Shown in pieces: positions 7,953 through 16,100 of a DNA stretch of 64,000 bases. Made by a program: the position numbers and the translations under genes. This stretch comes from Aquibacillus koreensis (GTDB lineage Bacteria > Bacillota > Bacilli > Bacillales > Amphibacillaceae), in contig NZ_JAOALK010000033.1 in the NCBI RefSeq assembly GCF_025154055.1, positions 175,968-239,967 on the forward strand, given 5' to 3'. Numbering within the stretch: position 1 is the stretch's first letter; every line of letters starts with the position of its first letter. The notes beneath the pieces are model-generated. The model searched no databases, was not told where the DNA came from, and saw only the letters and a list, made by a program, of their open reading frames with translations.

Positions 7953-9191
7953 TTAAACTGGGTCAGCTTCTTTTGTTGGAATTCCAGGCTTTTGTTCTTT
8001 CGTCCACGTACTCTTGGCAGGAATTTTAGCATGGTCGGCACGATGTGCATATTGCTTAGCGATCTTTGTGACCTCTTGTAGTAGCCCTTCATTCAATGTA
8101 ATCGGTTCTAAGCCTTTTGATAAGAATAGGTCATTTTTGACATGTAATTCATTTTTAGCGGCTTCTTTCCTTGGATTATCTACATAAGCGATTTCCCCGC
8201 CTGTTAGTTCACTAACTAGTTTTGCTAAATCCTTCACGCAATGTGTTTCGGTCATTTGGTTAAAAATCTTAACTTTTTCATTTCGTGTCGGTGGATTTTC
8301 AATCGCGATTTGAATACATCGTACTGTATCTTGAATATGAATAAACGCGCGTGTTTGTCCACCAGACCCATGTACAGTAATAGGATACCCTACAGCAGCT
8401 TGCATTAAAAATCGATTTAACACCGTTCCATAATCGCCATCGTAATCAAAGCGATTAATTAGCCGCTCATCAAGTTTTGTCTCCATTGTATTCGTTCCCC
8501 ATACGATACCCTGATGAAGATCCGTGACTCTCACATTATCGTTTTTGTTATAATACTGGAATAGTAGTTGGTCTTGGGATTTTGTCATATGATAAACAGA
8601 ACCAGGATTGGTTGGATAGAGAATTTGTTGTTGTACCCGATCACCAGTTTCTGTTTTCACTTCCACATCTAGATAACCTTCAGGGATTTTGACACCTGCA
8701 GTACCGTATCCATATACCCCCATCGTTCCTAAATGCACAAGGTGAATATCAAGTTCAGACTCAACAATTGCACATAATACGTTATGTGTTGCATTGGAAT
8801 TGTTATTTACGGTATATCGTTTATGTTTAGAAGATTTCATGGAATAAGGAGCTGAACGTTGCTCAGCAAAGTGGATAATTGCATCAGGTTTTTCTTTGTT
8901 TATCACTCGGAGAAGTTCATCATAGTTCATGGCAATATCAATATTATAAAAATCAATTTTATTTCCGCTAACTTCTTCCCATGCTGTTAACCTCGTCCCC
9001 ATTGATTGGATCGGCGTTAATGATTCCGCTTCTAATTCATTGTCAATGTTACGTCTGGATAGATTGTCAATGATTACAACTTCGTGACCTAGATTCGAAA
9101 GGTGTAAACTAGTTGGCCACCCACAAAATCCATCTCCACCAAGGACAATGATTTTCTTTTTTACATTCAAATGATTATTTTTTATCGTCAA
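7953..9191 (-). CDS. sqdB: UDP-sulfoquinovose synthase (SQD1/SqdB family)
   Basis: This 412-residue extended short-chain dehydrogenase starts at TTG 9191 with AAAGGGTGG 6 bp upstream. It shows SQD1-specific blocks: GGDGFCGW at 18-25 (NAD-binding glycine motif), ESLTPI at 56-61, HFAEQRSAPYSM at 107-118, LGTMGVYG at 154-161, YHMTK at 200-204 (catalytic Tyr and Lys) and, near 250-275, FGTVLNRF-like and GGQTRAFIHI segments. SQD1 builds UDP-sulfoquinovose from UDP-glucose and sulfite using bound NAD. Ordinary UDP-glucose epimerases lack EQRSAPYSM. The next gene on the strand is the matching glycosyltransferase after 143 bp. The sulfolipid assignment is strong; actual lipid production is unproved. 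Confidence 0.88.
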   Translation of the reverse strand: MTIKNNHLNVKKKIIVLGGDGFCGWPTSLHLSNLGHEVVIIDNLSRRNIDNELEAESLTPIQSMGTRLTAWEEVSGNKIDFYNIDIAMNYDELLRVINKEKPDAIIHFAEQRSAPYSMKSSKHKRYTVNNNSNATHNVLCAIVESELDIHLVHLGTMGVYGYGTAGVKIPEGYLDVEVKTETGDRVQQQILYPTNPGSVYHMTKSQDQLLFQYYNKNDNVRVTDLHQGIVWGTNTMETKLDERLINRFDYDGDYGTVLNRFLMQAAVGYPITVHGSGGQTRAFIHIQDTVRCIQIAIENPPTRNEKVKIFNQMTETHCVKDLAKLVSELTGGEIAYVDNPRKEAAKNELHVKNDLFLSKGLEPITLNEGLLQEVTKIAKQYAHRADHAKIPAKSTWTKEQKPGIPTKEADPV

Positions 9192-9388
9192 CTTGTACCA
9201 CCCTTTTTATTGATTTGTTTGTTATTAAAATCAAGGTTACTAGCATTATATATGTATATGTAGCAAATAGAACTTTTTATCAGACATTAAGTATCTCTTA
9301 TCCTCCATACCACTAATAATGACTATCAAAACTTTTCCGAAAAGAATATTTGTAATCGGTGGCATATTTATTAATTACAAAGTAAAAA
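9192..9388. other. Leader and promoter region of sqdB
   Basis: On the minus strand there is a TATAAT about 50 bp before the sqdB start, with no good -35, and no recognisable PhoP box. A short frame, GGAGG followed by ATG, encodes about 13 residues (MSDKKFYLLHIHI) upstream of it; it is probably chance but could be a leader peptide. Nothing else is seen. Confidence 0.3.
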
Positions 9389-9423
9389 GATACCAAATGA
9401 AAAGTTAATTTTCACTTGGTATC
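9389..9423. terminator. Hairpin between the sqdB leader and the toxin remnant
   Basis: GATACCAAATGAAAA and TTTTCACTTGGTATC pair at 14 of 15 positions with A residues before and T residues after. It can serve as a terminator for the minus-strand ssrA/toxin remnant side. Confidence 0.7.
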
Positions 9424-9465
9424 CTTTCAATCATTTATGTATGTTAGAACCTTTGATATACCTTT

Positions 9466-9609
9466 TTATTCTTCATAAAATTGTTCTCTTGTTCCGGCAA
9501 GAATAATCAATACATTATTTCCTTGGTCATCTTCCTCAACAATGTAAGCCACTTCATAGGATGTGATGTTATTAAAGAAGTTATCTTTTGAAGAATATTT
9601 TTTTCGAAT
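9466..9609 (-). pseudogene. Remnant of a RelE/ParE-type toxin (C-terminal piece)
   Basis: A 47-codon open stretch ending in TAA 9466-9468 encodes SYEVAYIVEEDDQGN and ILAGTREQFYEE, the typical last two beta strands and C-terminal tail of RelE/ParE/YoeB-fold toxins. There is no start codon: the frame is closed upstream by TAA directly after the tmRNA terminator. No antitoxin gene is present. It looks like a truncated toxin-antitoxin remnant left beside the tmRNA 3' end, a frequent integration target. The family call rests on a short match. Confidence 0.5.
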
Positions 9610-9624
9610 TTAAAATAAAAAGAC

Positions 9625-9655
9625 AAAATAAAAACCACCAATTATGTATTGGTGG
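9625..9655 (-). terminator. tmRNA terminator overlapping the mature 3' end
   Basis: On the minus strand CCACCAAT and ATTGGTGG form a perfect 8-bp stem followed by TTTTTATTTT. The left arm includes the mature CCA end of tmRNA, so 3' processing must open this hairpin. Confidence 0.85.
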
Positions 9656-10293
9656 AGACGGTGGGACGTGCTGTTCCATGCTTTCGTCATGGCACTGACT
9701 ATATCTTGAACCTGTAGTAATCTAGAGGTCCTTCGGCGTATTATGCGAAATATAATTTTTACCATTGCGGTAGGATTTCGCATCCTAGTACTACCAATCA
9801 TCGGGTAGCCTATAAGTCGATACACGGCTGTTGGATTACTCCACATACCGCTCGGCATTGCCATATCACACGTAATGTGTGACTTAGGTTTCACCGATCA
9901 AGCCGAATTTTCACTTATGTGTTACCACATAAGGCGACTAATTACTAATCGAACCCACGTCCAGAGATATCGGCACCCAGGCTTCTACATGCGTAGTTGA
10001 TATATTATATTTCGCTTACTATTCAGCCTATCAACAGGCTTCCTAGCAGCTAGCCTGATTGATCTCTTCTATCCATCCCCAGGCGGAGGACGATAGCGTA
10101 TCCCGCTAAAGTTGAGACCCTTCTATCTACCACACGGGCGATGGTAGGAAGGATCCTTTAGAGCTACTTACGCAGCTGCTAAAGAGTAATTGTTTTCTTT
10201 GCCAGTTATATTTAGGCGAATAACGTTTTACGAGCCGTAACCTCGACACGCAACCTGAGCTCGACCTATCCCTGTCGAATCCGTAACGTCCCC
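9650..10293 (-). ncRNA. ssrA: tmRNA (ssrA), interrupted by a group I intron
   Basis: The 5' end GGGGACGTTACGGATTCGAC and the 3' end CCGTCTCCACCA pair as a 7-bp acceptor stem (one G-U). The tag frame at 10168-10203 encodes GKENNYSLAAA and stops at TAA. The genomic span is 644 nt, far longer than usual; removing 9667-9947 leaves 363 nt, a normal tmRNA length, and restores the T-arm GTGGG-TTCGATT-CCCAC exactly. tmRNA with SmpB rescues stalled ribosomes and tags the nascent peptide. The gene lies 148 bp downstream of smpB on the same strand and has its own promoter. Confidence 0.95.
9667..9947 (-). ncRNA. Group I intron in the T-loop of tmRNA
   Basis: The insert splits the T-loop between two U residues (TTCGAT|T). 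It starts after U and ends in G, as group I introns do. Exon CGAU can pair with GUCG at intron nucleotides 10-13, giving P1 with the required U-G at the 5' splice site. The conserved S-type sequence AAGATATAGTC is at 9697-9707 and is followed by a P9-like hairpin CCATG-CATGG at 9676-9692. A Q-like segment CAATGCCGAGC occurs near 9852-9862. No homing-endonuclease frame is present; the 94-codon open frame across it is a by-product. Splicing is inferred from structure only. Confidence 0.88.
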
Positions 10294-10316
10294 ATTATAT
10301 AAGGGTACAACACGGA

Positions 10317-10376
10317 AACAAGATAGATTTTCGAGCACATCTTGTTTATGAAGTTGTCAACGTCGCTTGCGGCGAC
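10317..10376 (-). promoter_or_regulatory. ssrA precursor leader with two hairpins
   Basis: Between the promoter and the mature tmRNA 5' end lie a GC-rich hairpin (GTCGC/GCGAC, 10362-10376) and a second one (AACAAGAT/ATCTTGTT, 10317-10346). This precursor leader must be removed, presumably by RNase P, to give the mature GGGG end at 10293. Confidence 0.5.
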
Positions 10377-10383
10377 ATAATTC

Positions 10384-10411
10384 ATTATAACATTTTTACA
10401 GAAGTTTTCAA
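10384..10411 (-). promoter_or_regulatory. ssrA promoter
   Basis: The -35 TTGAAA (10406-10411) and the extended -10 TGTTATAAT (TATAAT at 10384-10389) are separated by 16 bp, a strong SigA-type promoter. It lets tmRNA be made independently of smpB. Confidence 0.75.
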
Positions 10412-10441
10412 GTCTTCTCGATTGGTAAGTCCTACCTCATA

Positions 10442-10906
10442 TTACCTGACACTATCTTTTATTGCACGATCGATATCACGTTTCGCTTGCTTTTGCTTCA
10501 AGTCTTCACGCTTATCGTATTTCTTTTTACCCTTACCTAGACCGATTAAAACCTTTGCCACACCATTTTTAATATAGATCTTAAGTGGGACAAGTGAATA
10601 ACCTGCTTGCTGCGTTTCACCAATTAATTTATCGATCTCTTTGCGGTGCAAGAGTAATTTTCGATGTCTTGTTGGTTCGTGATTAAAACGATTTCCTTGT
10701 TCATATGGAGAAATATGCAGGTTATACAAGAATGCTTCCCCATTATGAATACGCGCAAAGCTATCTTTCATATTGACTCGACCGGCACGCATTGATTTAA
10801 TTTCGGTGCCTTTTAACACGATCCCAGCCTCGTATGTTTCTTCTATAAAAAAATCATGACCGGCTTTTCTATTTTGTGCAATTGAATTTCCTGAACCCTT
10901 TGGCAT
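10442..10906 (-). CDS. smpB: SsrA-binding protein SmpB
   Basis: The protein has 154 residues, normal for SmpB, with AGGAGG 6 bp before ATG. Family landmarks are [20 protein letters not shown] at 11-31, [13 protein letters not shown] at 33-45 and a basic C-terminal tail ([11 protein letters not shown]) that enters the mRNA channel of the stalled ribosome. It binds tmRNA and is required for trans-translation. It lies directly upstream of ssrA and downstream of rnr on the same strand, the usual Bacillaceae order, although a 1-kb gap containing a convergent acetyltransferase gene separates it from rnr here. Confidence 0.97.
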   Translation of the reverse strand: MPKGSGNSIAQNRKAGHDFFIEETYEAGIVLKGTEIKSMRAGRVNMKDSFARIHNGEAFLYNLHISPYEQGNRFNHEPTRHRKLLLHRKEIDKLIGETQQAGYSLVPLKIYIKNGVAKVLIGLGKGKKKYDKREDLKQKQAKRDIDRAIKDSVR

Positions 10907-11047
10907 AACGATTTCCTCCTAATACTACGTGGAATAATTTTAACAAAAAGACCATGCAATAACAATTATTATTAATAGACAAAAGTATGATTAACATGAG
11001 AATATTAGAAAGTAAATTTGGTATCTCCCTAGAAAGAGGTGTGATCG

Positions 11048-11908
11048 ATGGAACAAAGCTTACTTCATATGCGAAGACTAAGCCTTGATGATCAGGTATT
11101 GGTTCAAAACATGCAAACAAGTGTAGAAGATGATTACATCCTACATATTTTTCCAGACCTCGTTACATCAAAAACAAACAACGTATATGGACTATTTCAA
11201 CAAGATAACTTATTAGCCATTGCAGGCGCTTCTTTTTACCCTGGTGGATATGCGATGCTTGGTAGGCTTCGATCTGACACAAGGTTTTTAGCAAAAGGAA
11301 ACGCTACGAATATCCTTGGTTATATTAAGAGCGAACTCGAAAAGGATCCTGCGATTAAATGGGTTGGTGCGAATACGAATCTAGGAAACAAAGCAGCACG
11401 TCGTGTTTTAGAAAAAATCGGTTTAGACGAGGTGACTAGATTACATTCTTACTCGGTCGCTGAGCCCGACTTAGTAAATGGAACAGCAGGCGCGATTTGG
11501 CAACCCATTCATTCAATAGAAGAAAAACGAGCACTATTGAACGGGTTAACAGGAAACGCAACGACCATTTATCCATATGAATGCTATTATCCATTCCCAC
11601 TAACGGATCAGCTACTTACGGATGAGCATTTAGAGGATTCCGTATTTTTTCAAAATCCAAAACAGGACCGCTTTATGGTCATTAAAAAAGATCAAAAACG
11701 AGACTGGTATGCACAAGTGAAATACTTTTGGAATGACCACTTTTACCAGCCTGGTTGGTGGGAAACCGTTTATCATTATGTCGGGCAACAACCAGAAGAA
11801 GGTATCAAAGCTTGGATCGATTTTTCTGAACAAGGACTCGGAAACATTCCAAACTTAGAAGCATTTGATGTCAGTGATGGTTGGATTCTTTATGGAAAAT
11901 GGGTGTAA
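11048..11908 (+). CDS. GNAT-family N-acetyltransferase
   Basis: The protein has 286 residues and starts at ATG 11048 after AGAGGTGTG. Residues 5-145 have a GNAT-like layout (MRRLSLDDQVLV, then GYAMLGRLRSDTRFLAKGNAT and ANTNLGNKAARRVLEKIGL), including the acetyl-CoA-contacting loop and the typical NKAARRVLEK helix. The C-terminal 130 residues are not recognised. It is inserted on the opposite strand between smpB and rnr. No substrate can be proposed. Confidence 0.7.
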   Translation: MEQSLLHMRRLSLDDQVLVQNMQTSVEDDYILHIFPDLVTSKTNNVYGLFQQDNLLAIAGASFYPGGYAMLGRLRSDTRFLAKGNATNILGYIKSELEKDPAIKWVGANTNLGNKAARRVLEKIGLDEVTRLHSYSVAEPDLVNGTAGAIWQPIHSIEEKRALLNGLTGNATTIYPYECYYPFPLTDQLLTDEHLEDSVFFQNPKQDRFMVIKKDQKRDWYAQVKYFWNDHFYQPGWWETVYHYVGQQPEEGIKAWIDFSEQGLGNIPNLEAFDVSDGWILYGKWV

Positions 11909-11912
11909 AGCC

Positions 11913-11952
11913 AGAAGAAGAGAAACTAGGGTGATCCTAGCTTCTCTTCTTC
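11913..11952. terminator. Bidirectional terminator overlapping the 3' end of rnr
   Basis: AGAAGAAGAGAAACTAGG and CCTAGCTTCTCTTCTTCT form a long stem with loop GTGAT. The right arm lies inside the last codons of rnr (stop at 11937-11939), so the hairpin both ends the acetyltransferase mRNA and closes the rnr reading frame. Confidence 0.8.
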
Positions 11953-14252
11953 TTTTTCTTTCCATTCTTTTTCTTCTTATCGCCGTTTTTCGGTGGCTTC
12001 ATTTTACCTCTAGGTTTATTTCCGTTTGGTTTATTTCCGCCGCCTTTACTCTCTGACTTGCCTCGGTTTGCCTTAATCACTTTCGGTCGATCAAATGAAG
12101 TTCTTTCTTTTCTCGGCTTCATTCCAACGATTTCAAAATCAATCACACGTTCTTCTAAATTAACATTTGCTACTTTAACAGTAATCTCATCACCAATTCG
12201 GAATATATTCCCTGTTCGCTCCCCGATCATCGCATAAGAACGCTCATCAAAGTGATAGTAATCATCTGTTAGGTAGCTAACGTGAACAAGACCTTCTACC
12301 GTATTTGGTAGTTCAACAAATAGTCCAAAGTTCGTTACGGAACTAATGACACCGTCAAACTCTTCGCCGATTTTGTCTTGCATGAACTCTGCTTTTTTAA
12401 GGTCATCTGTCTCACGCTCTGCATCCACTGCTGCACGTTCTTTTTCAGAAGCATGCCTTGCAATTTCCGGCATTTTATCTTTCCAATGCTGTTGTGTTTT
12501 TTCATCTAATTGCTTATTTACAATATACGTCCGAATTAAGCGATGGACAATCAAATCTGGATAACGACGAATTGGCGATGTGAAGTGTGTATAGAATTCT
12601 GTCGCTAAACCAAAGTGTCCGATACTTTGCGGATCGTACTTCGCTTGTTTCATCGAACGTAGCATTAGCTTGGAAATGATCATTTCCTCTTGTTCGCCCT
12701 GCACTTCTTCTAGTACTTTTTGTAAAGCTTGCGGGTGAATTTCATTGTTTGTTCCTTTGACTACATAACCCAAGGTGGCGATGAATTCAAAGAAAGATTG
12801 AAGCTTGTCTGGACTCGGGTCCTCGTGAATACGGTGAATAAACGGAACATCCATCCAATGGAAATGTTCAGCGACCGTTTCGTTTGCTGCCAACATAAAC
12901 TCCTCGATCAATCGCTCTGCGACAGAACGCTCACGAATCACAACATCCACCGCTTTTCCATCGTTATCAACAAGTACTTTTGCTTCTTTAAAGTCAAAGT
13001 CAATTGCACCGCGGCCAAAACGTTTTTTACGAAGAATTTCTGCTAAGTCTTCCATGTCTTGGAACATAGGTACAAGTTCATCATAGCGTTCGATTAATTT
13101 TTCATCTTTATCAACCAAGATCTTATTTACATCATGATATGTCATACGTTCATTGGTTTTGATTACGCTTTGGAAAATCTCGTGGTTAACGACTTCCCCT
13201 TGCGCATTTATTTCCATTTCACAACCTAATGTTAACCGATCCACCTGTGGATTTAACGAACAAATCCCATTAGACAGGCGGTGTGGAATCATCGGAATTA
13301 CGCGATCCACTAAGTAAACACTCGTTGCTCGGTCCATGGCTTCTTTATCAATCGGTGAATTTTCTTCTACATAATACGTAACGTCTGCAATATAAACACC
13401 TAGCTTGTAGTTACCGTTATCTAGCTTTTTCACCGTAACTGCATCATCCAAGTCTTTGGCATCTGCACCATCAATTGTTACAATCATTTCATCGCGTAAG
13501 TCACGACGATTTTGAATTTCATCTTCACTAATCGATTCCGGCGTGTTCGCTGCATGTTCCAATACTTCTTCTGGAAAATCTACTTGGATACCGTGTTTGT
13601 AAATGATAGAGATGATATCCATTCCTGGGTCATTTTTGTGCCCAAGGATTTGGATAACTTCCCCTTCTGCACTCATACGCGCTTCTGGATATTTTGTAAT
13701 TCTAACAATTACTTTATGTCCATTCACTGCACCATGGGATGCATTTTTAGGTATGAAAATGTCATTAGGGATTCTTTTATCATCCGCGATAACAAATCCA
13801 AAGTTTTGGTTGCCATCATACGTACCTATGATTACAGATGTTGCACGTTCTAAAATTCGTATCACAGTACCTTCAGGACGTTTCCCTTGTTCATCACGAC
13901 CGTCAATACGAACCAACACTCTGTCGTTATTCATCGCTGATTGTAAATCGGCATGATTGATATACACATCATCCTGACCCTCTTCATCCGGTATTAAAAA
14001 GGCAAACCCTTTCGCATGCATTTGGATTTTACCTCTAATCAAGTTCATCCGTTCTGGCGGGCCATATCTGTTTTTCCGTGTTCGAACCAATTCACCTGCT
14101 TCTTCTAATTCATTCAAAAGCTTCATTAGGATCGTAAATTGGTCTGAATCTTGTAAATCTAAAATTTCTTCTATCTCTTGTACAGATAGAGGTTTTGACG
14201 CATTTTCTCTGAAATAATCGACAATTTGTTGCTTCATTTCTTGATTATTCAA
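11937..14252 (-). CDS. rnr: Ribonuclease R
   Basis: This 3'-5' exoribonuclease of the RNB family degrades structured RNA and, with SmpB-tmRNA, defective mRNA. I start at TTG 14252 (771 residues) because GGAAGGTGAG lies 5 bp upstream; the upstream GTG 14270 has no such site. Order of domains: N-terminal winged helix (about 5-65), cold-shock OB folds (about 75-235), RNB catalytic domain with [12 protein letters not shown] (near 268-279, metal-binding aspartates), S1 domain (about 635-720) and a Lys-rich tail. It follows secG and the esterase in the conserved order. Confidence 0.95.
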   Translation of the reverse strand: MNNQEMKQQIVDYFRENASKPLSVQEIEEILDLQDSDQFTILMKLLNELEEAGELVRTRKNRYGPPERMNLIRGKIQMHAKGFAFLIPDEEGQDDVYINHADLQSAMNNDRVLVRIDGRDEQGKRPEGTVIRILERATSVIIGTYDGNQNFGFVIADDKRIPNDIFIPKNASHGAVNGHKVIVRITKYPEARMSAEGEVIQILGHKNDPGMDIISIIYKHGIQVDFPEEVLEHAANTPESISEDEIQNRRDLRDEMIVTIDGADAKDLDDAVTVKKLDNGNYKLGVYIADVTYYVEENSPIDKEAMDRATSVYLVDRVIPMIPHRLSNGICSLNPQVDRLTLGCEMEINAQGEVVNHEIFQSVIKTNERMTYHDVNKILVDKDEKLIERYDELVPMFQDMEDLAEILRKKRFGRGAIDFDFKEAKVLVDNDGKAVDVVIRERSVAERLIEEFMLAANETVAEHFHWMDVPFIHRIHEDPSPDKLQSFFEFIATLGYVVKGTNNEIHPQALQKVLEEVQGEQEEMIISKLMLRSMKQAKYDPQSIGHFGLATEFYTHFTSPIRRYPDLIVHRLIRTYIVNKQLDEKTQQHWKDKMPEIARHASEKERAAVDAERETDDLKKAEFMQDKIGEEFDGVISSVTNFGLFVELPNTVEGLVHVSYLTDDYYHFDERSYAMIGERTGNIFRIGDEITVKVANVNLEERVIDFEIVGMKPRKERTSFDRPKVIKANRGKSESKGGGNKPNGNKPRGKMKPPKNGDKKKKNGKKKKKRS

Positions 14253-14348
14253 ATGCTCACCTTCCTTCACTTATTCTCGCATGGAAGACCTTACATTATC
14301 ATGATGTAATGAAGTAATCTTATAATCACTTTTATCTAGTAGTATGGG

Positions 14349-15098
14349 TTAAGACCAATCCAATGATTCTAAAAATTGATAAATATCTTCGTGTAACTGT
14401 TCTTTTTCTTTACCTAACGTAATTACGTGGCCAGATTCTTCATACCACTTGATCTCTTTTTGATCTGCTTCTACGTTATCATAAATGTACGTGGCACTCT
14501 CGGTATTGATCATTTGATCTTTTCTAGCTTGTACGACAAACGTAGGCGCATAGATATGGTCAACATGATCTTTCACCTCTGTGATCAGTCCACCTAAATC
14601 GGTAAATACCTGCTTGGAGTTCGCCATTAACTCATCGACTTCGCTTTGAATCGTATCCTCATTTTTCTTTTCTAATTGCTTATACTCTTTTGCAAAAGCA
14701 CGGAAACCTTTTGTCAATTGTGTTTCATTGTCGAAAAACATCGGTGAACACATTGGAATGACTGCTTTAATTGGCTCGGAATAAGCAAGTTTTAATCCTA
14801 ATACGCCTCCAAGTGAAAGTCCTGCTACTGCTATTTCTTTGTGTCCTAGATCCCTTAAATGGTTGAGCGCTTCCTTTACGTCTATCCACCACTCATCTGG
14901 ATTAGACTTAATAAGCTCCTCCGGTGGTGCACCGTGCCCACGATAAATAGGAGCATGGCACGTATAGCCTTGTTTTTGCAAATAACGTCCTAGCATACGC
15001 ACATCTGCTGTATGTCCAGTAAACCCATGTAGTAATAATACCGCGCGATCACCGCCTTCAAACGTGAAGGGCTGTGGTTTTTTTATTTTCATGACCAA
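14349..15098 (-). CDS. Carboxylesterase (YvaK/Est30 family)
   Basis: An alpha/beta hydrolase of about 249 residues located between secG and rnr, as yvaK is in B. subtilis. The oxyanion motif LLHGFTGH is near 21-28, the nucleophile elbow AGLSLGG near 92-98 (Ser95), an acidic residue in VVQARKDQMI near 190-199 and the catalytic His in EESGHVIT near 221-228. The start is TTG 15098 (GGGGATG 8 bp upstream) or ATG 15092. It hydrolyses short-chain carboxylesters in vitro in characterised relatives; its cellular role is unknown. Confidence 0.9.
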   Translation of the reverse strand: MVMKIKKPQPFTFEGGDRAVLLLHGFTGHTADVRMLGRYLQKQGYTCHAPIYRGHGAPPEELIKSNPDEWWIDVKEALNHLRDLGHKEIAVAGLSLGGVLGLKLAYSEPIKAVIPMCSPMFFDNETQLTKGFRAFAKEYKQLEKKNEDTIQSEVDELMANSKQVFTDLGGLITEVKDHVDHIYAPTFVVQARKDQMINTESATYIYDNVEADQKEIKWYEESGHVITLGKEKEQLHEDIYQFLESLDWS

Positions 15099-15316
15099 TC
15101 GTCATCCCCTTTTTCCTCTATACTTTATTATATTGGGATAATCGTACCAAAGTTATGCTCATTATTCACCTGTGATGCTTGATTTGCTATGTATTTAAAT
15201 ATAATCACATGGGGGTACCTTTGATTAGACATGTAGAGGCTTGATTATTATGACTGAATTTCTATAGACTCGGCGTAACGCAACAATCAGGAACTAGCGA
15301 CAATGCCTTTTTATAA

Positions 15317-15497
15317 GCGGACATTTTTTCCGTTATTTTCACTAAAACGATCGTTTTAATGCTTCTCGAGGACATTTTTTCCGCTATTTCTTCATTTTGA
15401 AGCAATTTTCTTACGTTTTCTATGGAATAACGGAAAAAATGTCCGCCAAAATGCTAAATGGCTAAGAATTACTAAAATAACGGAAAAAATGTCCGTT
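15317..15497. repeat. Intergenic four-unit element (FFRR), locus C
   Basis: Four copies of GCGGACATTTTTTCCGTTAT lie at 15317 (forward), 15369 (forward), 15426 (reverse) and 15477 (reverse), spaced 52, 57 and 51 bp. The gap between the esterase and secG (15099-15689) holds this element and a terminator and no gene that I can see. The layout is the same as at 2503, 43760 and 54183; the core (ACATTTTTT) is shared with the 43760 locus only. Each unit has a small inner palindrome (GGA...TCC). Confidence 0.78.
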
Positions 15498-15611
15498 CAA
15501 TTTCAGTATCCTTCTAGCACTCAGTTATTAAGTGGAGTAGTGGCTATTAATACGCATTTTTAGATCAACTCCGTCATACCATAAAGATCCAAATTACAAA
15601 CGACATAAAGA

Positions 15612-15643
15612 AACCCCTACTAACCAAACAAGGTAGTAAGGGT
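15612..15643 (-). terminator. Terminator after secG
   Basis: On the minus strand CCCTTACTACC pairs with GGTTAGTAGGGG, followed by TTTCTTT. The T-run is short, so read-through into the esterase is possible. Confidence 0.65.
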
Positions 15644-15689
15644 CATCTTTTTTACACATTACATGTATAAGGTTAACTCAATTTTTCAC

Positions 15690-15920
15690 TTAAACTACAT
15701 AAGCAACTAAGAAAGTAAGAACAAATAGTAGCACTGCAGTAATCACTGTTGCACGATGTAATACTGCATCAATACCACGTGCTTTTTGCTTACCGAATAA
15801 TTGCTCTGCTCCACCAGAAATGGCACCTGATAGACCAGCACTTTTACCTGATTGTAACAATACTAAAATAATTAGAGCAACTGCATCAATCACTAATAAC
15901 GTAATCGCAACTCCACTCAT
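15690..15920 (-). CDS. secG: Preprotein translocase subunit SecG
   Basis: The 76-residue protein has two membrane helices (about 3-22 and 54-75) and the cytoplasmic loop [19 protein letters not shown] typical of SecG between them. SecG helps SecYEG and SecA move proteins across the membrane. AGGAGG lies 9 bp before ATG. The order secG - esterase - rnr - smpB - ssrA is conserved in Bacillaceae. Confidence 0.95.
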   Translation of the reverse strand: MSGVAITLLVIDAVALIILVLLQSGKSAGLSGAISGGAEQLFGKQKARGIDAVLHRATVITAVLLFVLTFLVAYVV

Positions 15921-16026
15921 GTTGCGGACACCTCCTAAGACGCACTATTACATAATGATAATTTAGCATAGTTTGTACACTTTTAGCAAGTAAATTTTAA
16001 GATATCGACCTATTCTTATAAATAGA

Positions 16027-16061
16027 TTGAAAGCGCTCTCCACATTGGATTAAACTATAAA
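16027..16061 (+). promoter_or_regulatory. Possible promoter with cre-like CcpA site for the lipase gene
   Basis: TGAAAGCGCTCTCC (16028-16041) matches the consensus TGAAAGCGCTTTCA at 12 of 14 positions and overlaps a TTGAAA -35. A -10 candidate is TAAACT (16051) or TATAAA (16056). If bound by CcpA the downstream gene would be catabolite-repressed. The fit of the -10 is weak. Confidence 0.45.
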
Positions 16062-16100
16062 CAATACATCCTACATTAAAAAGCTAAGGGGAGATAAATA

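Noticed and set aside
9610..9894. 94-codon minus-strand open frame
   Set aside because: It runs through the group I intron and the tmRNA 3' exon; the product has no protein family character and RNA structure explains the sequence.
10294..10330. TATAAT immediately before the tmRNA 5' end as its promoter
   Set aside because: It would place the transcription start inside the mature RNA; the extended -10 at 10384 with a good -35 is a better fit.
15317..15497. Possible CRISPR array
   Set aside because: Units alternate in orientation, number four and have no uniform spacers; no cas gene is present.
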